DNA of 58,778 bases from Vogesella fluminis. GTDB taxonomy: Bacteria > Pseudomonadota > Gammaproteobacteria > Burkholderiales > Chromobacteriaceae. The DNA is taken from contig NZ_BMYP01000018.1 in NCBI RefSeq assembly GCF_014652335.1, positions 1-58,778 of the forward strand, written 5' to 3'. The notes under the pieces were generated by a model. That model did not search any database. It was not told the origin of the DNA and saw only the letters and a list, made by a program, of their open reading frames with translations. Both the position numbers and the translations under genes were made by a program. Positions 22,799 to 33,641 of this stretch are shown one piece after another (within the stretch, counting starts at the first letter, position 1; each line of letters begins with the position of its first letter).

Positions 22799-23539
22799 TC
22801 AGGTCCAGTCACGCAGGCGTGCGCGCAAGCGGGCGATGGCCTGGCTGTGCAGCTGTGAGACACGGGATTCGGAGACGCCCAGCACGGCGCCGATTTCTTT
22901 CAGGTTCAGCTCCTGCTCGTAGTACAGGCTCATCACCAGCTGGTCGCGTTCCGGCAGCAGCTTGATGGCATCGATCAGCGCGCTGCGGAAGTGGCCGTCG
23001 GTAAGGTGGTCCAGCGGTGTGGCAGCATCGGCATCGACGATGTTGTCAATCTGGTTGCCGCCGTGGCCTTCCTCATCATGGAAGTCGTCGAAGTGCACCA
23101 ACGTCAGCCCCTTGCATTCCGACAGCATGGCCTGGTATTCCGTCAGCGGCATGGACAGGCTGTCGGCGATCTCGCCTTCCGCCGGGCTGCGCCCCAGCTG
23201 CTGTTCCAGCTGCTGGATGGCGCTCTCGATCTGGCGCACATTGCGTCGTACCTGGCGCGGCAGCCAGTCCTCGCGGCGCAACTCGTCCAGCATCGCGCCG
23301 CGGATGCGCTGGCTGGCGAAGGTTTCAAACTGCACGCCCTGAGTGCTGTCGAACTGGCGCGCGGCCTCGATCAGGCCGATGGTGCCGACCTGGATCAGGT
23401 CGTTGATGTCGACGCTGGCCGGCAGGCGCGCCATCATCAGGCTGGCCAGTTTCTTGACCAGCGGCGCGTGCTGGTTGATGTCGATGGTGTCACGCGGGCT
23501 GTGCTGCTGATAGGCCTGCCACTTGTTTGCTACTGCCAT
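22799..23539 (-). CDS. fliA: Flagellar sigma factor FliA (sigma-28)
   Basis: A 246-residue sigma-70-family factor for late flagellar and chemotaxis genes. Region 2 has VDINDLIQVGTIGLIEAARQ and FETFASQRIRGAMLDELR; region 3 has RSPAEGEIADSL; region 4 has LPERDQLVMSLYYEQELNLK and the DNA-binding GVSESRVSQLHSQAI. Length is normal. It lies between flhG and the motA-type gene in the same operon direction. Confidence 0.96.
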   Translation of the reverse strand: MAVANKWQAYQQHSPRDTIDINQHAPLVKKLASLMMARLPASVDINDLIQVGTIGLIEAARQFDSTQGVQFETFASQRIRGAMLDELRREDWLPRQVRRNVRQIESAIQQLEQQLGRSPAEGEIADSLSMPLTEYQAMLSECKGLTLVHFDDFHDEEGHGGNQIDNIVDADAATPLDHLTDGHFRSALIDAIKLLPERDQLVMSLYYEQELNLKEIGAVLGVSESRVSQLHSQAIARLRARLRDWT

Positions 23540-23541
23540 AT

Positions 23542-24405
23542 TTAATGACCTGTCAAATCTGCAAGCGCTTTGCTTGTCATTAAAAGATGTTCGAGATAAC
23601 TACTGCGCGGGGTGTCGTCGTCGGGTGTGTGCCACTGCGGCAGCATCTGCGCCAGTTGCAGGAAAGCGTTGGCAGCCTCGCTGTCAGGAAACGCCTCCAC
23701 CACCGGGCGTCGCAAAGTCTGACTCTTTCTGATGGTATTGTCATCCGGTACGAAACCGACCCAGCGCAGGCCGACCGGCAGGTAGTCGCCGGCCACGCGC
23801 TGCAGGCGGCTGAAGATCGCCTGCGCCTCGTCAAAGTTGGCCGCACGGTTGACCAGCACGTTGAAGCGGCGGCGCGCGTAGTCCTGCGCCAGCCGCTTCA
23901 GCTGCGCGTAGCCTCCCATCAGGCTGTCGGAGGACGGGTTGAGCACCAGCACCAGGTTGTCGGCGATGCAGCAGGGGCCCGGGTCTTCGCTCAGCGGCGG
24001 GGTGTCCAGCAGCAGCAGTGCCGCGTCCTGTTCCACCGACGCGAACTCGTTGATCAGGCGGCGCCAGATGCGCGGCGACAGCCGCGTGCGCTCGTCGACG
24101 CTGGCGGCGAGGTTGATCAGGGTCAGGCCGTGACGGTTGCCGACCATCAGTTCGTTGAGATCGCCGAGGCTCACCGCGACGCTGCCCAGCGTGCCGGCGG
24201 CCGGCAGGCCGAGGCGGCGCGCCAGTTGCTGGCCGTTGCGGTGCTCGATCAGCAGCGGGCGTTGCCGCTGTAGCGCCAGCGCCGCGGCCAGCTCGCCGGC
24301 GACGCTGCTCTGGCCGCACTTGTCGGCGCCGAAAAAGGCAAAGGACGGCGGGTAGTCGTGCAGCGCCTGGCGGCGCAGCCCGGAGGCCTGATCCTGCACG
24401 CTCAT
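23542..24405 (-). CDS. flhG: FlhG/FleN-like MinD-type ATPase with degenerate Walker A
   Basis: A 287-residue relative of FlhG, which limits flagellar number with FlhF. The N-terminal DQASGLR segment that stimulates FlhF in other species is present. The nucleotide site, usually GGKGGVGKT, here reads GADKCGQSS, so the P-loop lysine position is glutamine. The following LLIEHR replaces the usual LLDAD. The Walker B-like LLLLDTPP and the late GFVPDDNTIRKSQTLRRPV segment are kept. It may bind nucleotide poorly or act only as a structural partner. The gene overlaps flhF by 4 bases. Confidence 0.88.
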   Translation of the reverse strand: MSVQDQASGLRRQALHDYPPSFAFFGADKCGQSSVAGELAAALALQRQRPLLIEHRNGQQLARRLGLPAAGTLGSVAVSLGDLNELMVGNRHGLTLINLAASVDERTRLSPRIWRRLINEFASVEQDAALLLLDTPPLSEDPGPCCIADNLVLVLNPSSDSLMGGYAQLKRLAQDYARRRFNVLVNRAANFDEAQAIFSRLQRVAGDYLPVGLRWVGFVPDDNTIRKSQTLRRPVVEAFPDSEAANAFLQLAQMLPQWHTPDDDTPRSSYLEHLLMTSKALADLTGH

Positions 24406-25835
24406 GATAGCCAGCCGGACTGTGCGGCATTGAGCATCGCCATTTCATCGCTTTCCGGGTTGAACGGCGAGGCCAGCTGCGCGGCACGCAGCGCGCGGTC
24501 GATCAGCAGCTCGGCGTGGGCGGCGTGGATGTCTTCCGGCACGCGCTGGCCGTTGGTGACGTAGAACAGGCGCAGGCGGTGGCGGATGACGACATCCAGC
24601 CCCGGCCCCAGCATCAGCGCCTCGTCGATCTTGGACAGGATGGCACCGGCGAGGCCATCGCCGCGGTAGTGGCGCACCACGTCTTCCAGCGTGTGGCCGT
24701 CGGCGTTGGCGGCCAGCAGCAGCAGGCGCTCCACCGGGCGGCCGGTCTGGTTGAACATGTCCAGCTGCGCCTGCACCCGCGCGTCGCGCTGGCCCATGCC
24801 CACGGTGTCGATCAGCACGATCCTGCGCTGCGCCAGATCGGCCAGCGTCAGCTGCAGGTCGCCCTCGTTCTGTACCGAGAACACCGGCACGCCGAGGATC
24901 TTGCCGTAGATGCGCAGCTGGTCCTGGGCGCCGATCCGGTAGGTGTCGGTGGTGATCAGCGCCACGTTCTGCGCGCCGTGGCGCATGGTGGCGCGGGCGG
25001 CCAGCTTGGCGACGGTGGTGGTCTTGCCGACGCCGGTGGGGCCGACCAGCGCATAGATGCCGCCGCGCTCGATCGGGTCGTGCTGCGGGTCCATGCATTT
25101 CAGGTTGTGGATCAGCGCCGAGCGTGCCCACTTCTGCGCGACATCGCCCTCGTACTGCGGCGGCAGCTTCTGCGTCAGCTGGCGGATCAGCGTCGAGCTG
25201 AAGCCGGCGGTGAGCAGGTGACGGAACAGCTCGGCGCGGTTGGGCGTGCGCTGCTCCATGTCCGACCAGGCAAAACCGGCCAGCTGGCTTTGCAGCAGGC
25301 TGCGCAGCTGCTTGATCTCGTCGCCGATCTGTTTCAGTTCCTGCGCCATCTGCTCGCGCTCGGCGTCGTTGCTGCTGGCAAGGTTGGCCGCAGGCCGGGC
25401 CGGTGCCGGTTGTGGCTGCGGCGCCGCCTTCGGTGGCGGGCTGTTGTCCTGCACGTGGGCGAGGAAGGGTTTCGGTTCGACGCTGGCTTTCGGTTGCGGC
25501 GGGGGCGGCGGCGGGGTCGGCACGGCCGGCGCTTCCAGCGGCTCCACCGGCATCGCGTAGGTGCGGGCGATGGCGCGGTTCATGCTGCCGCCCGCGGCGG
25601 CGGGCGCGGGCACCGGCGTGGGGGTCGGCGCATTGCGCGGCGGGTGTTTCGGCTGCGACGGCGGCGTCAGAGTGGTGGCCAGCGCGGAAACATCGGCATC
25701 GGCGACGGCCATGATCTCTACGCCACCGCCCAGGGTAGGGCGGTTGGACAGGATCAGCGCATCGGCGCCCAGTTCTTCGCGAACCTGGCGTAGCGCATCC
25801 CGTGTTGTTTTGCCGTAGAACTTTCTGACCACCAT
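24402..25835 (-). CDS. flhF: Flagellar biosynthesis GTPase FlhF
   Basis: A 477-residue SRP-type GTPase that places flagella. The N-terminal basic domain (MVVRKFYGKTTRDALRQVRE) is followed by a long proline-rich linker (about residues 65-150). The N and G domains carry GPTGVGKTTTVAKLAAR, TTDTYRIGAQDQL, VLIDTVGMGQRD and ILSKIDEA. All GTP-binding motifs are intact, in contrast to its FlhG partner. It sits between flhA and flhG, the usual order. Confidence 0.96.
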   Translation of the reverse strand: MVVRKFYGKTTRDALRQVREELGADALILSNRPTLGGGVEIMAVADADVSALATTLTPPSQPKHPPRNAPTPTPVPAPAAAGGSMNRAIARTYAMPVEPLEAPAVPTPPPPPPQPKASVEPKPFLAHVQDNSPPPKAAPQPQPAPARPAANLASSNDAEREQMAQELKQIGDEIKQLRSLLQSQLAGFAWSDMEQRTPNRAELFRHLLTAGFSSTLIRQLTQKLPPQYEGDVAQKWARSALIHNLKCMDPQHDPIERGGIYALVGPTGVGKTTTVAKLAARATMRHGAQNVALITTDTYRIGAQDQLRIYGKILGVPVFSVQNEGDLQLTLADLAQRRIVLIDTVGMGQRDARVQAQLDMFNQTGRPVERLLLLAANADGHTLEDVVRHYRGDGLAGAILSKIDEALMLGPGLDVVIRHRLRLFYVTNGQRVPEDIHAAHAELLIDRALRAAQLASPFNPESDEMAMLNAAQSGWLS

Positions 25836-25841
25836 GATGCG

Positions 25842-27923
25842 TTAGCTTTTGCTCCCCCCGATCACCGCAATTATACGAATGGATTTGCTGTCCGGTATTT
25901 CATTATGCGAAATCACGCGTAACTGCGGCAGGGCGCGGCGCAGAAAGCGTGCCAGTAAAGGCCGTAATGCCGGTGGGGTCAATAATACGGGATTAAAGCC
26001 CTGGTTTTCGACTTGTTCCGATTGCTCGGCGGCATTGGCCAGCAGGTTTTCCGCCAGCCCCGGCTCCAGACCGCCACCCTTGCTCTGTACCGCCTGCAGC
26101 AGGATGCCTTCCAGCTGCGGGTCCAGCGTCATCAGCGGCAGCTCCTGCTCGCCGGGGAACAGCTGCTGCACGATGGCGCGCGACAGCGCGGTACGCACCG
26201 CCGAGGTCAGTTCGTCGATGTCGGCGGTGACACCGACGTGATCGGCCAGCGTCTCGATGATGGTGCGGAAGTCGCGCAGGTGGATGCCGTCGGTCAGGAG
26301 CTGCTGCAGCACTTTTTGCAAGGTGCCGATCGGCACCACCTTCGGCACCAGGTCCTCGATCAGTTTCGGCGCTTCCTTGGCCTGGTGGTCGATCAGCGCC
26401 TGCACTTCCTCGCGGCCGAGCAGCTCGGCGGCGTGGGTCTGCAGCAGGTTGGACAGGTGGGTGGCGACCACGGTGCTGGCGTCGACCACGGTATAGCCCA
26501 GCGTCTGCGCCGCATCGCGGCGGCTGGCGTCGATCCAGATCGCCGGCAGGCCGAAGGCCGGATCGGTCGTCGGGGTGCCTTGCAGCTCGCCGCTGACCTG
26601 GCCGGGGTTGATGGCCATGAACTGGCCGACGAAAGCCTCGCCACTGCCCACCTCCACGCCCTTGAGCAGGATGCGGTAGGCGTTGGGGCGGATTTCCAGG
26701 TTGTCGCGGATGTGGACCGGCGGCACCAGGAAGCCGAGTTCCTGCGCCATTTTCTTGCGGATGCCGCGGATGCGGCGCAAGAGCTCGCCGTCCTGCTCGC
26801 GATCGACCAGCGGGATCAGGCGGTAGCCGACCTCCAGCCCGAGGGCATCGACCGGCTGCACGTCTTTCCAGCTGACTTCGGTCAGCGGCTGATCCAGCAC
26901 CGCCGGTGGCAGCGCCTCGATTTCGGCCGGCTGCGTGGCGCGGCGCGCGGCGCTGATTTCCAGCCAGCGGGCACTGCCGGCGAGGATGGCGGCGATCATC
27001 AGGAAGGCAACGTGCGGCATGTTCGGGATCAGGCCCAGCATGCCGATCACCGCGGCGGTGAGGTACAGCACCATCGGGTTGGCGAACATCTGCCCCAGCA
27101 GCTGTTCCGACAGGCCTTTCTCGGTGCCAACCCGCGCCACCACCATGCCGGCAGCGGTAGAGATGATCAGCGCCGGGATCTGCGCCACCAGGCCGTCGCC
27201 GATGGTGAGCAGGGTATAGGTTTCGGCGGCGTCAGCTACTGGCAGGTCGTGCTGCACGATACCGATGATCAGGCCGCCGACGATGTTGATCACGATGATC
27301 ATGATGCCGGCCACGGCATCGCCGCGCACGAACTTGGAGGCACCGTCCATCGAGCCGAAGAAGTTGGCCTCTTCGCCGATCTTGGCGCGGCGGGTGCGTG
27401 CCTCGTCCTCGCCGATCAGGCCGGCGTTGAGGTCGGCATCAATCGCCATCTGTTTGCCGGGCATCGCGTCCAGCGCGAAGCGGGCTGACACTTCGGCGAT
27501 ACGGCCGGCGCCCTTGGTGATCACCACGAAGTTGATGATGGTGAGGATGATGAATACCACGATGCCGATGGTGACGTTGTCGCCGATCAGGAAGTGGGCA
27601 AAGGATTCGATCACCGCACCGGCGGCACTGGCTCCGGTGTGTCCTTCCATCAGGATCACCCGGCTGCTGGCCACGTTCAGCGACAGGCGCAGCAGGGTGG
27701 TGATCAGCAGTACTGAAGGAAAGGAGGAGAACTCCAGTGGTTCGCGCGTGTTGATACCCACCATCAGCACGATGATGGAGACGGCGATATTGAAGGTAAA
27801 GAAGATGTCCAGCAGCACCGGCGGCAGCGGCAACACCATCATGGCAAGTACCAGGATGATCAGGACCGGGCCTGCCAGGGTGTTCAGATCAATCTTTTTC
27901 AGGAAGTCCTGCAGTGTGTTCAT
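25842..27923 (-). CDS. flhA: Flagellar export apparatus protein FlhA
   Basis: A 693-residue core membrane component of the flagellar type III export gate. About eight membrane segments fill residues 15-320, including the conserved FHIPEP-type loop region with GDAVAGIMIIVINIVGGL, SARFALDAMPGKQMAIDADL and ARTRRAKIGEEANFFGSMDG. The large cytoplasmic domain (about 350-693) receives chaperone-substrate complexes. It lies between flhB and flhF, with short gaps that suggest one operon. Confidence 0.97.
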   Translation of the reverse strand: MNTLQDFLKKIDLNTLAGPVLIILVLAMMVLPLPPVLLDIFFTFNIAVSIIVLMVGINTREPLEFSSFPSVLLITTLLRLSLNVASSRVILMEGHTGASAAGAVIESFAHFLIGDNVTIGIVVFIILTIINFVVITKGAGRIAEVSARFALDAMPGKQMAIDADLNAGLIGEDEARTRRAKIGEEANFFGSMDGASKFVRGDAVAGIMIIVINIVGGLIIGIVQHDLPVADAAETYTLLTIGDGLVAQIPALIISTAAGMVVARVGTEKGLSEQLLGQMFANPMVLYLTAAVIGMLGLIPNMPHVAFLMIAAILAGSARWLEISAARRATQPAEIEALPPAVLDQPLTEVSWKDVQPVDALGLEVGYRLIPLVDREQDGELLRRIRGIRKKMAQELGFLVPPVHIRDNLEIRPNAYRILLKGVEVGSGEAFVGQFMAINPGQVSGELQGTPTTDPAFGLPAIWIDASRRDAAQTLGYTVVDASTVVATHLSNLLQTHAAELLGREEVQALIDHQAKEAPKLIEDLVPKVVPIGTLQKVLQQLLTDGIHLRDFRTIIETLADHVGVTADIDELTSAVRTALSRAIVQQLFPGEQELPLMTLDPQLEGILLQAVQSKGGGLEPGLAENLLANAAEQSEQVENQGFNPVLLTPPALRPLLARFLRRALPQLRVISHNEIPDSKSIRIIAVIGGSKS

Positions 27924-27947
27924 GCCTCGTTGCGATGACGTGCTGCG

Positions 27948-29111
27948 TTAGGTTTTTGGCGGCGTATGTTGCTGGCGTTTGCTTTCGGGGTCAAGTTCGG
28001 CAGGGACGTCCAGCTGCTCGGGGAATACCGGGGCCAGACCGCCGCTTTGCTCGAAGTGTTTCAGCTGGTGGATATAGGCCAGCACCTGCGCGGCAGCGGT
28101 ATACAGCTGCGACGGAATCTGCTCGCCCAGCTCGACGTTGAAATACAGCGCACGGGCAAAACTGGGTGCACGCAGGATGGCGATGCGGTGTTCCTGCCCG
28201 GCATTGATGATGCGTTCGGCCAGCTTCAGGCTGCCCTTGGCGATCAATACCGGCGCGGCCATCTTTTCATCATACTTGAATGCAACGGCGTAGTGAGTCG
28301 GGTTGGTCACAATGACGTTGGCGCTGGGGATCTCCTGCATCATGCGTTTGCGTGCCGCCTCGCGCTGCAGCTGGCGAATGCGACCCTTGACCTCGGGCGA
28401 GCCTTCCTGCTGCTTGTATTCCTGTTTCACTTCATCCTTGGTCATGCGCAGGTTCTTGTGGTACTGCCACAGCTGGAACGGTACGTCCAGCACCACCAGC
28501 AACAGCATGGCGCCGACCACCATCAGGAAGGTGTGCTCCATCAGCGCCACCAGCTTCAGCAGTGCGCCATCCAGCGGCATGCTGATCAGCCCCATCAACT
28601 CGTCGCGCTCGTTCCAGATGGCCCAGGTAGCCACGCCGCCGATCAGTGCGCTCTTCAGCACCGCCTTCAGCCCTTCGGTGGCGGCATTGACCGAGAACAG
28701 CCGCTTGATGCCGCTGAGCGGGTTGAGCTTGCCGAAATTGGGCATGAAGCCCTTGCTGGTGAAGTTCCAGCCGCCGATCAGCAGTGGCGTCAGTGCTGCC
28801 ACCAGCAGCAGCCCGCCCAGCAGCGGTGCCATTTGCAGCAGGGTGTCCTGCACGCTCTGCCGCAGCCGCTCCATGATGACCAGCGGGTCGCGCAGGCTCT
28901 CTTGGTTGAAGGTAAACCAGGCGATCATGCTCTCCTTCATGCCGGCGAACAGCTGGCCGCCGGTGGCGATGAGCAGGGTCAGGCCTGCCATGGTGACGGC
29001 AAAAGTATTCAGTTCGCGCGAGCGCGGGACGTTGCCATCCTCGCGCGCCTGTTCCAGTTTTCGCGCCGAGGGTGACTCGGTGCGGTCTTCCTTGTCTGAG
29101 TCGTCAGCCAT
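27948..29111 (-). CDS. flhB: Flagellar export switch protein FlhB
   Basis: A 387-residue export-gate protein controlling the change from hook to filament export. It starts with the cytoplasmic DKEDRTESPSARKLEQARED segment, then four membrane segments. The autocleavage site NPTH is in ANVIVTNPTHYAVAFKY at about residues 265-280, followed by GSLKLAERI. It is the first gene of the visible flhB-to-motA block. Confidence 0.97.
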   Translation of the reverse strand: MADDSDKEDRTESPSARKLEQAREDGNVPRSRELNTFAVTMAGLTLLIATGGQLFAGMKESMIAWFTFNQESLRDPLVIMERLRQSVQDTLLQMAPLLGGLLLVAALTPLLIGGWNFTSKGFMPNFGKLNPLSGIKRLFSVNAATEGLKAVLKSALIGGVATWAIWNERDELMGLISMPLDGALLKLVALMEHTFLMVVGAMLLLVVLDVPFQLWQYHKNLRMTKDEVKQEYKQQEGSPEVKGRIRQLQREAARKRMMQEIPSANVIVTNPTHYAVAFKYDEKMAAPVLIAKGSLKLAERIINAGQEHRIAILRAPSFARALYFNVELGEQIPSQLYTAAAQVLAYIHQLKHFEQSGGLAPVFPEQLDVPAELDPESKRQQHTPPKT

Positions 29112-29241
29112 GATGCTGCAAGGTGACCCTGTAGATTAACGATTCGATGTGCGATGGTAGCGCATTTGCCCTTGTGCCGCGCGATGGAGTGGCCGTGTGC
29201 TTGATAGTAGAATCGGTGCATTCAATTGACTGGCGCTTTAC

Positions 29242-30036
29242 ATGAAACAGTATCTTGACCTGATGCAACACGTGCTGGCGCACGGCACCGATAAATCCGA
29301 TCGTACCGGTACCGGTACGCGCTCGGTGTTCGGCTACCAGATGCGCTTCGACCTCGCCGCCGGCTTTCCGCTGGTGACCACCAAGAAGTGCCACCTGCGC
29401 TCCATCATCCACGAACTGCTGTGGTTCCTGTCTGGCGACACCAATATCCGCTACCTGCAGGAGAACGGTGTCCGCATCTGGGACGAGTGGGCCGACGACA
29501 ACGGCGACCTGGGGCCGGTGTACGGCTACCAGTGGCGCAGCTGGCCGGCACCGGACGGCCGCCACATCGACCAGATCGCCAATGTGCTGGACATGATCCG
29601 CCGCAACCCGGACTCGCGCCGGCTGATGGTGTCGGCGTGGAACCCGGCGCTGGTGGATGAGATGGCGCTGCCGCCGTGCCACAGCCTGTTCCAGTTCTAT
29701 GTTGCCGACGGCAAGCTGTCGTGCCAGCTGTACCAGCGCTCGGCCGATATCTTCCTCGGCGTGCCGTTCAACATAGCCAGCTACGCGCTGCTGACCATGA
29801 TGGTGGCACAGGTGTGCGGCCTGAAACCGGGCGATTTCGTGCACTCCTTGGGCGACGCGCATATTTACAGCAACCATTTCGAGCAGGCCCGCCTGCAGCT
29901 GACGCGCGCGCCGCGCGCACTGCCGGTGATGCGGATCAACCCGGAGGTGGGCGACCTGTTCGCCTTCACGTTCGAAGACTTCACGCTGGAAGGCTACGAC
30001 CCGCATCCGCACATCAAGGCGGAGGTGGCGGTATGA
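29242..30036 (+). CDS. thyA: Thymidylate synthase
   Basis: A 264-residue enzyme making dTMP from dUMP with methylenetetrahydrofolate. The catalytic cysteine lies in [12 protein letters not shown] at about residue 146. Other conserved parts are [20 protein letters not shown] near the start and [16 protein letters not shown] at about 165-180. Its stop overlaps the folA start (ATGA), so the two folate-cycle genes are coupled. Confidence 0.97.
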   Translation: MKQYLDLMQHVLAHGTDKSDRTGTGTRSVFGYQMRFDLAAGFPLVTTKKCHLRSIIHELLWFLSGDTNIRYLQENGVRIWDEWADDNGDLGPVYGYQWRSWPAPDGRHIDQIANVLDMIRRNPDSRRLMVSAWNPALVDEMALPPCHSLFQFYVADGKLSCQLYQRSADIFLGVPFNIASYALLTMMVAQVCGLKPGDFVHSLGDAHIYSNHFEQARLQLTRAPRALPVMRINPEVGDLFAFTFEDFTLEGYDPHPHIKAEVAV

Positions 30037-30527
30037 GCCTGCGGCCAACCTTGACCCTGGTGGCGGCAATGGCACGCGGCAACGTGATCGGCATCGACAA
30101 CACCCTGCCGTGGCATCTGCCGGAAGACCTGAAGCACTTCAAGGCGGTGACGCTGGGCAAGCCGGTGCTGATGGGGCGCAAGACCTTCGACTCCATCGGC
30201 CGTGCCTTGCCCGGCCGGCTGAACATCGTGATCACCCGGCAGCCGGACTGGCGGCGCGAGGGCGTGATGGTGGCGCACTCACTGGACGAGGCGCTGGCGC
30301 TGGTGGCCAACGTTGACGAGGTGTGCGTGATCGGCGGCGCCGAGCTGTACCGCCAGGCATTGCCGCTGGCCGACCAGCTGCGCTTGACCCATATCGAGCT
30401 GGAGATAGCCGGCGATGCCACTTTCCCGGCGTGGTGTGACGACGAGTGGCAAGCCACGCCGCAGCCGGCGCAGATCGCCGCTAACGGGCTGGTGTACCGC
30501 TTTGTCGATTACCGGCGTCGTACCTGA
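30033..30527 (+). CDS. folA: Dihydrofolate reductase
   Basis: A 164-residue enzyme regenerating tetrahydrofolate, including what ThyA oxidises. Family motifs: [20 protein letters not shown] (about 14-33), [17 protein letters not shown] (about 48-64), VIGGAELY (about 99-106) and a C-terminal FVDYRRR. Translation is coupled to thyA. A copy of the dispersed motif falls in codons 3-6 and a terminator follows the stop. Confidence 0.97.
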   Translation: MSLRPTLTLVAAMARGNVIGIDNTLPWHLPEDLKHFKAVTLGKPVLMGRKTFDSIGRALPGRLNIVITRQPDWRREGVMVAHSLDEALALVANVDEVCVIGGAELYRQALPLADQLRLTHIELEIAGDATFPAWCDDEWQATPQPAQIAANGLVYRFVDYRRRT

Positions 30528-30544
30528 CGCGGCGCGGGCAAGCA

Positions 30545-30569
30545 AAAGGCGGCACGAGGCCGCCTTTTT
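30545..30569 (+). terminator. Terminator of thyA-folA
   Basis: AAAGGCGGC / GCCGCCTTT arms followed by T residues, 18 bases after the folA stop. Confidence 0.88.
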
Positions 30570-30584
30570 CATGACTGCTTCGGC

Positions 30585-31256
30585 TTAGCTGCAGTCGGCG
30601 CCGAGTGCCGTGGCCGAGGCTTGTGCCAGCTGGCTGTAATCGTGGCCGAACTGCCGGATCATCTGGCACAGCCGGGGCTGGTCGCGGGCGATGATTGCCT
30701 GCAGCAGGCCGTCGAGGAAGTCGTGGGTCTGTTCGATGCGGCTCTTGCCGGCGCGCAGGATGGCAAACAGACAGCGCTGCGACAGCGGCAGCAGGTCGTG
30801 CAGCGTCTGTGCCAGGTAGCGGTTGCCGGCATGCTGGTACAGGGCAGCGAGAAAGCTGACGCCGTGGCGGTAGAAGCCGTCGAGATCGTCGTTGCGGTTG
30901 CACTCGCCCAGCGCGGTCATCAGTTCGAAGAAGTCGGCGAGGTCGTCGTTCTGCCAGTTGTGTGCCAGGTGCGACACCGCTTGCTCCAGCAGCACGAACC
31001 ACAGCTCGAAGAAGTCGCGCACATCGCCGGCAGTCATGCTGGCGACGATGGCGCCGCGGCGCGGATAGATGTCGACCAGATGACGGCGCTGCAGGAGCAG
31101 CAAGGCCTCGCGCACCGAACCGCGGCTGACGTTCAGTTCTGCGGCAATGCGCAGCTCCTGGATGCGCTCACCGGGCAGCATGCTGCCGGTAATGATCTGG
31201 TTGCCGAGAAAGCGGGCAATCTGTTCGGTGAGGGAATCGTTGGCCTTGAAGCTCAT
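30585..31256 (-). CDS. GntR-family transcriptional regulator (FadR/FCD type)
   Basis: A 223-residue regulator from the ATG at 31256, which has an AGGTG site about 8 bases upstream; a start 13 codons earlier lacks one. The N-terminal winged helix has LGNQIITGSMLPGERIQELR and NVSRGSVREALLLLQRRHLV. The C-terminal FCD ligand domain (about 80-215) binds a carboxylic acid in relatives. GntR regulators of this kind in Neisseria (GdhR) control lactate and glutamate metabolism, but the ligand here is unknown. It is divergent from the candidate sRNA at 31466. Confidence 0.88.
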   Translation of the reverse strand: MSFKANDSLTEQIARFLGNQIITGSMLPGERIQELRIAAELNVSRGSVREALLLLQRRHLVDIYPRRGAIVASMTAGDVRDFFELWFVLLEQAVSHLAHNWQNDDLADFFELMTALGECNRNDDLDGFYRHGVSFLAALYQHAGNRYLAQTLHDLLPLSQRCLFAILRAGKSRIEQTHDFLDGLLQAIIARDQPRLCQMIRQFGHDYSQLAQASATALGADCS

Positions 31257-31431
31257 TAAAGCACCTGATGGATTCGGCAGTGGGCGCTGCAACATGCGAT
31301 GTAAACTTTATATTGTCCGGCAATCGGACGGTATCCGCATTTTAGCATCAAACTGGCGTTCCGGTGCGGCAGTGCAGCAAGCACAGCGTGTTGCAAAATC
31401 ACCCGTTTTTGCCGTCGGTGCAAAAAAGTGC

Positions 31432-31460
31432 TTGCATGAAACCGCACCTCATTTTACGAT
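31432..31460 (+). promoter_or_regulatory. Sigma-70 promoter of the candidate sRNA
   Basis: TTGCAT, exactly 17 bases, TACGAT. A small palindrome AAACGCTTGTTT lies at the start site just behind it (31463-31474) and could be an operator, for example of the divergent GntR regulator. Confidence 0.6.
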
Positions 31461-31465
31461 TCAAA

Positions 31466-31650
31466 CGCTTGTTTAAATCGGGACCGAGCGAGGGTCATGA
31501 GGGGCTAACATCATAAGTGGCTCGCAAGGAAATGATTGAGACAGCTGCTTCAAGAGCAATAACGTTGCTTTGTTATTGCGTGTTCCATAGGGAACCTTGC
31601 AGGTACGACACGGGTGTTACCTCCCCACCATGCTGGGGAGGTTTTTTTTC
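31466..31650 (+). ncRNA. Candidate trans-acting small RNA
   Basis: A transcript of about 185 bases from the promoter at 31432-31460 to a strong terminator. Three hairpins are visible: GCAATAAC / GTTATTGC (31556-31579), GTTCC / GGAAC (31582-31595) and the terminator ACCTCCCC / GGGGAGGT followed by eight T residues (31619-31650). The terminator stem contains an anti-Shine-Dalgarno stretch. No open frame with a ribosome site is present, and the nearest gene downstream is on the other strand. The gntR neighbourhood and C-rich segment recall the sibling sRNAs of Neisseria. Confidence 0.6.
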
Positions 31651-31657
31651 GACTGCC

Positions 31658-32074
31658 CTAGTGCGGGTTCTTGTCGCGCGCACGTTCTGCAGCAACCAGA
31701 TCGGACAGCAGAATGTTCAGCGCATCGGTCGACATGCGTAACTCCAGCAGGGACATTCCCAGCGAGCTGATCAGCAGCAGCAGGCTGGCGCCAAAGGCCA
31801 CTTGTGCCGCCTGCGGCCAACTGGTGTAGATCAGGAACATCGCCACCACGCACAGGAACATGCTGGCCACGCCCATGCTCTGCATCCATTTGATCAGCGC
31901 GATGCGGCGGCGCAGAGTGCCGATCTGGAGCACGATCTTGTCGCTGGGCTGCTGCTGATAGTCGTCGTACAGGTTGCGGATGATGCTGGCCAGGGCCAGG
32001 TAGCGGTTGGTGTAGGCGAGCAGCAGCAGGGAGATGGCCGGAAACAGCAGGGCCGGGGTGGTCAGGTTGAGCAT
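31658..32074 (-). CDS. DUF2721 membrane protein
   Basis: A 138-residue protein with three membrane segments (about residues 5-25, 70-90, 95-115). ISLLLLAYTNRYLALASIIR near the start and LRRRIALIKWMQSMG in the loop fit the DUF2721 family, whose function is unknown. It ends 7 bases from the convergent sRNA terminator. It follows the L,D-transpeptidase gene by 2 bases and is probably in one operon with it. Confidence 0.82.
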   Translation of the reverse strand: MLNLTTPALLFPAISLLLLAYTNRYLALASIIRNLYDDYQQQPSDKIVLQIGTLRRRIALIKWMQSMGVASMFLCVVAMFLIYTSWPQAAQVAFGASLLLLISSLGMSLLELRMSTDALNILLSDLVAAERARDKNPH

Positions 32075-32076
32075 GG

Positions 32077-33615
<1,539 letters not shown>

Positions 33616-33641
33616 CGGGTTGGCCGCAGGCCGGGGCGGCC

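Noticed and set aside
31517-31741. 74-codon open frame in the sRNA region
   Set aside because: It runs through the strong terminator at 31619-31650 and into the DUF2721 gene on the opposite strand, and lacks a family match.
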